Positions 1 through 4,789 of a stretch of 15,156 nucleotides of DNA are shown here, piece after piece. Below the pieces are notes generated by a model, which was not told the origin of the DNA, did no database searches, and was given only the letters and a program-made list of their open reading frames with translations. This DNA is from Deltaproteobacteria bacterium (lineage in GTDB: Bacteria; Desulfobacterota; BSN033; UBA1163): the NCBI GenBank assembly GCA_016875155.1, contig VGSD01000008.1, positions 1-15,156 on the forward strand, given 5' to 3'. A program made the translations under genes and the position numbers. How positions within the stretch are numbered: position 1 is the stretch's first letter; every line of letters begins with the position of its first letter.

Positions 1-2
1 AT

Positions 3-119
3 ATCACTGTACTATTGGTAGCCTTAGCTGCAAAACGCTCCGGACATGAAGATAAAATTCGTTTCGTTAAATCATTCATCCCTACCCTCTCCCGAGAGGC
101 TTCAAAAACAATTTCGTGA
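3..119 (+). CDS. Possible C-terminal tail of an unidentified plus-strand gene (partial)
   Basis: A plus-strand reading frame enters from the left edge and stays open to a TGA at 117-119. It would encode about 38 residues (starting ITVLLVALAAKRSG, ending REASKTIS) and would overlap the end of the convergent korA-like gene by 18 bases. The mix of hydrophobic and helical residues looks protein-like, and the final helix faintly resembles the end of IclR-type regulators, but this is too short to identify. A minus-strand frame starting at ATG 79 is also open to the edge, so the strand is uncertain. No function is proposed. Confidence 0.3.
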   Translation: MTVLLVALAAKRSGHEDKIRFVKSFIPTLSREASKTIS

Positions 120-1265
120 AGCCCTATAAATCTTCTTTAATTTTTCTATGAGCGTTTCTGGTCTGATCACTTCGCCATTGGTCTGGCTGAGAGAAATCAC
201 TTCGCAGGGGACATACTTTTTTACTTCTCCTGCGACCTGTCCAAAATTCATCTCCGGGACCATGATCTTTTTCACTTTTTTTCCCACGTCTGCCACAGCT
301 TCGTCTGGAAAGGGCCAGAGCGTCTTGAGCCTCAACATCCCAACCTTATAGCCATCTTTTCTCAAATGCTTGACTGTATAAAGGCTGGTGCGCGCTGTAA
401 ATCCATAGGCAATGACGGCAATCTCTGCATCCCCGAGGAGATAGTCCTCTGTTTCGATAATCGCTCCCTTATGGTTTAAAATCTTTTTATTGATTCTTGC
501 GACGAGTCTGACGTGGACGTCTGGATCATCCGTTTTCCGGTATCCATGCCCATCATGAGTGGACCCGGTGACGGAGAGGTGTTCTCCTTCGCCGAAAGAA
601 GCCATGGGAGGTACCCCATCTTCCTCTGCTGAATCAAAATAGGCACTGCCCATCTTTTTATTTCTGTCCCAGACCTCCACCTTGGAATCAACTCGAATGG
701 TTTCCCTGAGATGGCCAACGGCTTCTTCCGCCATCACCATGGTCGGAACACGGTATTGTTCACTGAGGTTGAATGCCCGGATTGTCAGGTCGTACATCTC
801 CTGTGAAGACCAGGGGGAAAGGGCGATCACCTGATAATCGCCATGAGAACCCCATTTGGCCTGCATGATATCTCCGCTCCCAACCTTGGTGGCCTGGCCA
901 GTACAGGGCCCTGCCCTCTGGACATCGGCGATAACACAAGGGGTTTCAGTAAAGGCAGCATACCCAATCGATTCCTGCATCAGGCTAAATCCTGGGCCGG
1001 AGGTGGCGGTCATGGCTTTGGCGCCTGCCCAGGAGGCTCCGATCACAGCGGAGATGGAAGCGATCTCATCCTCCATTTGAATAAAAACGCCTCCAACCTC
1101 GTTGAGGCGGACAGCCAAGCGCTCCATCAATTCACTCGATGGAGTGATTGGATAGCCCGCATAAAACCGGCACCCTGCGGCGATGGCCCCTTCTGCAGCG
1201 GCTTCATTACCTGAGAAATAATAAGTCCCTTTTGGGAAAGGGGTTTTTATCCATCTGGAGGGCAT
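102..1265 (-). CDS. korA: 2-oxoacid:ferredoxin oxidoreductase, alpha subunit (KorA/VorB type)
   Basis: The 387-residue product matches the alpha subunit of ferredoxin-dependent 2-oxoacid oxidoreductases, cytoplasmic enzymes that convert a 2-oxoacid plus CoA to acyl-CoA, CO2 and reduced ferredoxin. The N-terminal half carries the family signature GYPITPSSELME (about residues 37-48) and the stretch MTATSGPGFSLM. The C-terminal half is the transketolase-C-like domain (IAVIAYGFTARTS ... LKTLWPFP). The insert with VTGSTHDGHGY is typical of the 2-oxoglutarate/branched-chain type. The ATG at 1265 is preceded by AAAGGAT at good spacing, and a TATAAT-like -10 lies on this strand at 1348-1343. No ferredoxin subunit is encoded upstream, and the bases after the stop do not begin a recognisable beta subunit (no CPGCG in the 26 visible codons), which is unusual. 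Exact substrate is unresolved. Confidence 0.92.
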   Translation of the reverse strand: MPSRWIKTPFPKGTYYFSGNEAAAEGAIAAGCRFYAGYPITPSSELMERLAVRLNEVGGVFIQMEDEIASISAVIGASWAGAKAMTATSGPGFSLMQESIGYAAFTETPCVIADVQRAGPCTGQATKVGSGDIMQAKWGSHGDYQVIALSPWSSQEMYDLTIRAFNLSEQYRVPTMVMAEEAVGHLRETIRVDSKVEVWDRNKKMGSAYFDSAEEDGVPPMASFGEGEHLSVTGSTHDGHGYRKTDDPDVHVRLVARINKKILNHKGAIIETEDYLLGDAEIAVIAYGFTARTSLYTVKHLRKDGYKVGMLRLKTLWPFPDEAVADVGKKVKKIMVPEMNFGQVAGEVKKYVPCEVISLSQTNGEVIRPETLIEKLKKIYRASRNCF

Positions 1266-1359
1266 GTTTTATCCTTTGGTCGGCTCCCAACAAAAGAGAA
1301 GAGGGGTTTGCGTCATTTGAGATTTCTGTGTGTTTTTAAAAAATTATAAAAGAAAATTC

Positions 1360-1388
1360 TTGACAAATATTAAATTAAAAGGGATAAA
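1360..1388 (+). promoter_or_regulatory. Sigma-70-type promoter for the Lys-rich micropeptide gene
   Basis: TTGACA (1360-1365), a 17-base AT-rich spacer and GATAAA (1383-1388) lie about 35 bases upstream of the small gene at 1424. The perfect -35 and ideal spacing make this a good candidate. Confidence 0.6.
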
Positions 1389-1423
1389 TAAATCAATAGG
1401 TAAGCGGAGGAGGTGATTGGACT

Positions 1424-1495
1424 ATGGCTTGCGGGACAAAGGCATGCGGGAAGACGAAAAAGACAGCTAAGAAGCCGAAGTCTAAGAAGAAATAG
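1424..1495 (+). CDS. 23-residue Lys-rich, two-Cys micropeptide
   Basis: The ATG is preceded by a very strong ribosome-binding site (GGAGGAGGTGA, from 1406) and a sigma-70-type promoter. The product begins MACGTKACGKTKK and ends in a Lys-rich tail (PKSKKK): 11 of 23 residues are Lys, with two CG pairs five residues apart and no acidic residue. It has no signal peptide or membrane segment. The basic tail recalls histone-H1-like or ribosome- or nucleic-acid-binding tails, and the Cys pairs could bind metal or be redox active, but neither is shown. I do not recognise a named family. The promoter and ribosome-binding site argue that it is really expressed. The 3' end of the frame also forms one arm of a possible terminator. 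Confidence 0.65.
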   Translation: MACGTKACGKTKKTAKKPKSKKK

Positions 1496-1533
1496 CTTTG
1501 GAAATGGCATTAAACCGGCTTCTGATTTTTTTT
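1470..1533 (+). terminator. Possible long-loop terminator after the Lys-rich micropeptide
   Basis: AGAAGCCG (1470-1477), inside the micropeptide frame, pairs perfectly with CGGCTTCT (1516-1523). Two bases later there are eight T residues (1526-1533). The 38-base loop is large, so this is only a candidate. It ends just before the next TTGACA. Confidence 0.35.
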
Positions 1534-1534
1534 C

Positions 1535-1562
1535 TTGACAACATTTGGGAATTCTGTTATTC
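1535..1562 (+). promoter_or_regulatory. Possible sigma-70-type promoter for the small lipoprotein gene
   Basis: A perfect TTGACA (1535-1540) is followed after 16 bases by TTATTC (1557-1562), a weak -10. It is the best candidate upstream of the gene at 1638. Confidence 0.4.
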
Positions 1563-1637
1563 GATTGTCCTAATATTTATTTTTATCCAAGTAAGAAGTC
1601 TTTAAAGAAGAACACTGAATGAAAGGAGGTGAAGGTA

Positions 1638-1796
1638 ATGAGGAGAATGGTGTGTATCTTTTTGGCATTGGCGATGTTGGCGATCTTTTCTTTCGGATGC
1701 GGAACTGCGGGAGATACAAAGATTAAATGCCCAAAATGCGGCGCCGTATTCACAGTGGATGAGGGCTTAGCCGAAATCCAGAAGAAAGGCTTCTAA
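1638..1796 (+). CDS. Small predicted lipoprotein with a CPKCG zinc-ribbon half-site
   Basis: The 52-residue product starts at an ATG behind a strong AAAGGAGGTGAAGG ribosome-binding site. It has a basic n-region (MRRM), a hydrophobic core and a lipobox-like end (FSFGC, Cys21), so export and lipidation are predicted. The mature part has about 32 residues and contains IKCPKCGAVFTVDEG, which resembles the first half of MJ0042-type zinc ribbons. There is one CxxC only, so metal binding would need a dimer or a partner. This motif is usually cytoplasmic, so its combination with a lipoprotein signal is odd. The gene is a single unit between its own promoter candidate and a strong terminator. Function is unknown. 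Confidence 0.72.
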   Translation: MRRMVCIFLALAMLAIFSFGCGTAGDTKIKCPKCGAVFTVDEGLAEIQKKGF

Positions 1797-1849
1797 TTCA
1801 TTCCTAAGAAGCTCAATTATCCTCTAGAGGAAAGAGAATAGTTTAGTTA

Positions 1850-1879
1850 GGGAAGAGCAAATGCTCTTCCCTTTTTTTT
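1850..1879 (+). terminator. Rho-independent terminator
   Basis: GGGAAGAGCA (1850-1859) and TGCTCTTCCC (1862-1871) form a perfect 10-bp stem, or 9 bp with a four-base loop, followed by eight T residues (1872-1879). It ends transcription of the small lipoprotein gene. Confidence 0.92.
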
Positions 1880-1912
1880 CTAACCAATAGAACAATTCTA
1901 ATCACAATGGAT

Positions 1913-1976
1913 GTAGGGCAACCCTTCAGGGTTGCGTTGGTTTGAGCAAGGCTCCTGCGGCAGGGCCTTGCCCTAC
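1913..1976. repeat. 64-bp palindromic repeat element with 9-bp terminal inverted repeats
   Basis: The ends are GTAGGGCAA (1913-1921) and TTGCCCTAC (1968-1976), exact inverse complements. Inside are two further perfect hairpins: GCAACCC/GGGTTGC (1918-1924 with 1929-1935), and GCAAGGC/GCCTTGC (1946-1952 with 1965-1971) enclosing CCTGC-G-GCAGG. The GC-rich nested structure between genes resembles REP/MITE-like elements dispersed in bacterial genomes. Only one copy is visible here, so dispersal is inferred. Confidence 0.65.
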
Positions 1977-1996
1977 GGTTTTTCTCCCCCCTGACT

Positions 1997-2704
1997 TCAG
2001 AAAGAGAATTTCGCTAAGGGATTTTCTATATTGAGAATGGCAGAGGAGATCATTCCTCCCAGATGCTTCGGAATCAATGCAGAGAGTTCATGGATGATCT
2101 CATCAGCCCGTTCTTTCCCCACCTCACCCAACACATCAATGGGCAGGAAGATATTTCTCGTCTGCTCGGTAGCCTTGTCCTTGTCGCATTGACGCCAGAC
2201 CCAGTTCCGGGTCAATACCTCAGCATCATCCCGATAGACCAGCTCTCCTTTTGGCACGGTGATCCTCTCTCCGCCCCCCATAGGAATAAAGGGCTCCCAT
2301 CCCTCTGCAAATCGGAGGTAGATATTTCCTTGAAGCGTATCCAGATCATGCCCTCCCATGGGGATCAGGTACTTCAAAGAGATGCTGTTATAGAGATCGA
2401 CCAATGGATTGATTCTGGGGAAAGGGTCGCCTTTGAGGACTCTTCGTGCCATGGATTCCACAGAACTTGGAAACTTGCTTCCCGAAATGGAGAGTTTGGC
2501 AAAGGCATTTCTCCAGGGTTTGATCCTGGGATGATCCTGAGCTTTATCCCCGGCGAAGTTCTTTTTCAATGCTTCAACGGCTTGTTCAAGGAGTCGGTCA
2601 ATTTCGCCATTGGGACGGGTGTTGTCCAGGCCCGTTGCCACGACCATTCCGATCGTGAGATCAGGCAGAAGATCGAAGAGTTCCTTCTGGATTGAAAAAA
2701 ACAT
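1997..2704 (-). CDS. Free-standing B3/B4 domain protein (PheRS beta-like, COG3382 type)
   Basis: The 235-residue product consists of a single B3/B4 domain, the fold found in the beta subunit of phenylalanyl-tRNA synthetase, where it hydrolyses mischarged Tyr-tRNA(Phe). Family landmarks are visible in order: HPRIKPWRNAFAK (about 58-70), SSVESMARRVLKGDPFPRINPLVDLYNSISLKY (about 80-112), MGGHDLDTLQG (about 115-125), KGELVYRDDAEVLTRNWVWRQ (about 152-172) and a C-terminal ETR-like TRNIFLPIDVLG. Length fits the stand-alone family. The ATG follows AAAGGAGGAAAAA. Stand-alone members are thought to act on aminoacyl-tRNA or a related substrate, but the true role is unknown. It is divergently transcribed from the regulator at 2846, with 141 bases between them. 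Confidence 0.87.
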   Translation of the reverse strand: MFFSIQKELFDLLPDLTIGMVVATGLDNTRPNGEIDRLLEQAVEALKKNFAGDKAQDHPRIKPWRNAFAKLSISGSKFPSSVESMARRVLKGDPFPRINPLVDLYNSISLKYLIPMGGHDLDTLQGNIYLRFAEGWEPFIPMGGGERITVPKGELVYRDDAEVLTRNWVWRQCDKDKATEQTRNIFLPIDVLGEVGKERADEIIHELSALIPKHLGGMISSAILNIENPLAKFSF

Positions 2705-2808
2705 TTTTTCCTCCTTTTACCTCTCAAGACTCATAAGGAGCATCGTGGGATAATTCCCCAACTAACACTCCTCCCAGAAAAAGTCAATTGATCCATGTTT
2801 AGTATGTC

Positions 2809-2837
2809 TTGACGAAAAAAGCCACTTCCTTTATAGT
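2809..2837 (+). promoter_or_regulatory. Sigma-70-type promoter giving a probable leaderless mRNA
   Basis: TTGACG (2809-2814), a 17-base spacer and TATAGT (2832-2837) are close to consensus. The expected transcription start, about 7 bases after the -10, falls at 2844-2846, on or beside the start codon of the response regulator gene (2846). Confidence 0.65.
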
Positions 2838-2845
2838 GACCACCG

Positions 2846-4228
2846 ATGGAGATAAAACCGACGATCTTAGTGGTCGACGATGATCCAGGAGCCAGACAAT
2901 CTCTCGAAGTCATCCTTGAAGATGACTGCCGCGTCCTCAGCGTAGAAAGCGGCCCGGAGGCCATGAAGGTTCTTCAGGGAGAATCCGTTGATCTTGTCCT
3001 TTTGGATGTAAACATGCCCGATATGGATGGCTTAGAGGTTCTTCGAAGGATCAGAGAGCAGGAAGAAGAGGTGGACGTCATTATGGTCTCTGCACTCAAT
3101 CTGGCCCGAAAGGCAGTGGATGCCATACGATTGGGCGCCTACGACTATATCACCAAACCTTATGAACCCGAAGACATCCTTTCGAGCGTCCATCGGGTCC
3201 TCAGCAAACAGAAGCTCCATAAAGAGTTGGATTTTCTCCGAAGAGAGGTTGAGGCCGTTCGGGGATTCGACCAGATTATCAGTCAGAATAAGAAGATGTT
3301 GGAAATCTTTGACCTCATCAAAAAGGTGGCTTATACCTCTACCCACATTTTGATCACCGGTGAAAGCGGGACGGGTAAGGAACTGGTAGCACGCTCCATC
3401 CACCATCAGGGGAATCGAAAGGCCGGCCCTTTTGTGGCCATCAATTGCGCGGCCATTCCTCCCGAATTGATGGAAAGCGAGATGTTTGGCTATGAGAGGG
3501 GAGCGTTTACCGGCGCCCATACGCGAACCATTGGGAAATTTGAGCATGCCAATCGAGGAACCCTCTTCCTCGACGAAATCTCTACATTGAGGTCCGATCT
3601 TCAGGCAAAACTCCTCCGGGTCCTTCAGGATAAAGAGATCGAACGGATTGGTTCGAACCGACCCATCAAGGTTGACTTCCGCGTCATTTCAGCAACCAAT
3701 ATGAACTTAGAAGATGCGATCGCCCAAGGGAAATTTCGCCAGGATCTCTATTTCAGAATCAACGTTGTTCCCATCTCCATTCCTCCCCTTCGGGAGAGAA
3801 AAGAGGATATCCCTCTTCTGGCTCAACACTTCCTGAACAAATTTAACATTGCTTTTCATAAAAAGATTTCAGGGTTCTCTGAAAAGACGTTGGATGCCCT
3901 TTGTCGATATCATTGGCCTGGAAACATCCGGGAGTTAGAAAATCTTATCGAAAGGATTACCGTTCTATCCAAAGACAACAATCCGATCCAGCTTAAGGAC
4001 ATCCCATTTGAAATTTTGATCTCACCAGATCAAGACATCAAGGGGAAAGTGTTTCCCAAGACAGGTCTGATCCAAGCCAAAGAAGAGTATGAAAAACGGT
4101 TGATCCTCAATGCCCTTGAAAGCACCCAGTGGAACCAGACAGAGGCTGCTAAAATTCTAAAAATCAGCCGGAACTATTTCCTTCGGAAAATAAAACAGTT
4201 TGGCATTCGTATAAAAAAGGTTAATTAA
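2846..4228 (+). CDS. NtrC-family sigma-54-dependent response regulator
   Basis: The 460-residue product has the full three-domain layout. An N-terminal receiver has acidic D11-D13, phosphoacceptor D54 (LLDVNMPDMDG) and K104. A sigma-54 AAA+ domain has Walker A GESGTGKE (172-179), the sigma-54-contacting loop GAFTGA (219-224), Walker B TLFLDE (D243, E244) and the arginine-rich RERKEDIP segment. A Fis-type helix-turn-helix lies at the C-terminus (NQTEAAKILKISRNYFLRK). It should be phosphorylated by a histidine kinase, bind enhancer dyads and open sigma-54 promoters. Suitable dyads and a sigma-54 promoter begin 27 bases downstream of its stop, and the kinase at 6397 is the obvious partner (inference). 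There is no ribosome-binding site before the ATG, and no better downstream start exists because the receiver begins within residues 6-13. Confidence 0.96.
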   Translation: MEIKPTILVVDDDPGARQSLEVILEDDCRVLSVESGPEAMKVLQGESVDLVLLDVNMPDMDGLEVLRRIREQEEEVDVIMVSALNLARKAVDAIRLGAYDYITKPYEPEDILSSVHRVLSKQKLHKELDFLRREVEAVRGFDQIISQNKKMLEIFDLIKKVAYTSTHILITGESGTGKELVARSIHHQGNRKAGPFVAINCAAIPPELMESEMFGYERGAFTGAHTRTIGKFEHANRGTLFLDEISTLRSDLQAKLLRVLQDKEIERIGSNRPIKVDFRVISATNMNLEDAIAQGKFRQDLYFRINVVPISIPPLRERKEDIPLLAQHFLNKFNIAFHKKISGFSEKTLDALCRYHWPGNIRELENLIERITVLSKDNNPIQLKDIPFEILISPDQDIKGKVFPKTGLIQAKEEYEKRLILNALESTQWNQTEAAKILKISRNYFLRKIKQFGIRIKKVN

Positions 4229-4255
4229 CACCCCATCTAACTGTAATCTATTTTT

Positions 4256-4283
4256 AAAACTGTAAACAATCGTTTGCAGTTTT
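4256..4283. promoter_or_regulatory. Dyad A: candidate enhancer (upstream activator) site
   Basis: The core is CTGTAAAC-AATC-GTTTGCAG (4260-4279), flanked by AAAA and TTTT. The 12-base arms match at 11 positions. Its centre is about 225 bases upstream of the predicted start of sigma-54 promoter P1. It is one of four similar dyads and could also form a weak hairpin just after the regulator gene. Confidence 0.6.
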
Positions 4284-4333
4284 AACTCTCCTTATTAAAT
4301 CAAAGGGTTCTGTCCATTTCTTTCCACATATTC

Positions 4334-4367
4334 CATTTCACTGTTAACAGCTGTTGGCAGTGAAATG
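4334..4367. promoter_or_regulatory. Dyad B: 34-bp palindrome, candidate enhancer site
   Basis: Two 17-base arms (4334-4350 and 4351-4367) match at 15 positions with no spacer. The core CTGTTAAC-AGCT-GTTGGCAG (4341-4360) is flanked by CATTTCA and its complement. The centre is about 144 bases upstream of the predicted P1 start, a typical position for an NtrC-type activator. Confidence 0.65.
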
Positions 4368-4424
4368 AGGGGGAGCCCTTTTCCTTCCCGAGAACGACCC
4401 CTTTTAAAACTTCTTTAAGAATGA

Positions 4425-4447
4425 ATAGTTAGCAGCCGTTTGCTCAA
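4425..4447. promoter_or_regulatory. Dyad C: degenerate copy of the enhancer motif
   Basis: The core TAGTTAGC-AGCC-GTTTGCTC (4426-4445) lines up with dyads A and B but has weaker outer arms. The centre is about 59 bases upstream of the predicted P1 start, close for an enhancer, so it may be a low-affinity or modulating site. Confidence 0.42.
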
Positions 4448-4468
4448 AACATATTTCATTTTTCGTTC

Positions 4469-4484
4469 TGGCATTGGGCTTGCT
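4469..4484 (+). promoter_or_regulatory. Sigma-54 promoter P1 for the micropeptide gene
   Basis: TGGCATTGGGCTTGCT fits the TGGCAC-N5-TTGCW consensus, with the invariant GG and GC exactly spaced. Transcription should start near 4495, 56 bases before the start codon of the 29-codon gene. Upstream dyads and an adjacent sigma-54 activator gene support it. Confidence 0.82.
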
Positions 4485-4550
4485 AATTATTAATGTTGTT
4501 AAATAGCTTCATTCCTCTCAACCTAAAACCATTAAAAAGGAGGTGATCCC

Positions 4551-4640
4551 ATGAAGAAGATCGCAATCGAGTTGGTCATCATCGCATTGTCAGTGGTGGC
4601 CTATGTCCTGCCGGTATTGGCAGATAGCGGCGGTTGGTAA
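4551..4640 (+). CDS. 29-residue secreted micropeptide precursor (mature end DSGGW)
   Basis: An ATG sits 7 bases behind an excellent AAGGAGGTGAT ribosome-binding site. The product starts MKKIAIELVIIALSVVAYV, giving a basic n-region and hydrophobic core, and ends LPVLADSGGW. VLA fits a signal peptidase I site, which would leave the pentapeptide DSGGW outside the cytoplasmic membrane. Alternatively the whole chain stays as a one-helix membrane protein with a periplasmic GGW tail. The gene is flanked by sigma-54 promoter P1 with enhancer dyads and by its own terminator, so it is a dedicated regulated unit. The next genes encode a family-5 peptide-binding protein and a sensor kinase, which suggests that the released peptide is a signal read by them (inference). 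I recognise no family. The translation signals make a chance frame unlikely. Confidence 0.78.
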   Translation: MKKIAIELVIIALSVVAYVLPVLADSGGW

Positions 4641-4671
4641 TTCGAATCCTCATTTTCGTTCTTTCACAAAA

Positions 4672-4709
4672 GGAAGCATACCCAGATGATGGCTATGCTT
4701 TCTTTTTTT
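4672..4709 (+). terminator. Rho-independent terminator after the micropeptide gene
   Basis: GGAAGCATA (4672-4680) pairs with TATGCTTTC (4694-4702), including one G-U, followed by seven T residues (4703-4709). It isolates the micropeptide transcript from the binding-protein gene. Confidence 0.85.
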
Positions 4710-4718
4710 AAAAAACCT

Positions 4719-4747
4719 TTGACATCCTTTCTCTTTCCTCCTATAAA
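4719..4747 (+). promoter_or_regulatory. Sigma-70-type promoter of the binding protein-kinase operon
   Basis: TTGACA (4719-4724), a 17-base spacer and TATAAA (4742-4747) form a near-perfect promoter just after the terminator, about 43 bases before the ATG at 4790. The sensing operon therefore appears to be expressed independently of P1. Confidence 0.78.
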
Positions 4748-4789
4748 TATTTTGAAAAACTCTAAATTTTCTGGAGGTTCCATATTAAA

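Noticed and set aside
1..79. Minus-strand frame from ATG 79 (MNDLTKRILSSCPERF...) open to the left edge, as a possible gene following korA
   Set aside because: It has a GAGAGGGTAGGG stretch upstream but does not resemble a beta or gamma oxidoreductase subunit, and the plus-strand frame over the same bases looks equally or more protein-like. The strand cannot be settled from this window.
86..99. CCTCTC-CC-GAGAGG hairpin between korA and the left edge as a terminator
   Set aside because: It is a short stem with almost no loop and has no T tract on either strand.
1505..1520. TGGCATTAAACCGGCT as a third sigma-54 promoter, before the small lipoprotein gene
   Set aside because: GG and GC are correctly spaced but the -12 element reads CCGGC instead of TTGCW. 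There is no upstream dyad, and a TTGACA lies close by.
2063..2695. Plus-strand open frame of 210 codons opposite the B3/B4 gene
   Set aside because: The minus-strand frame has unmistakable B3/B4 motifs and a ribosome-binding site; the plus frame has neither.
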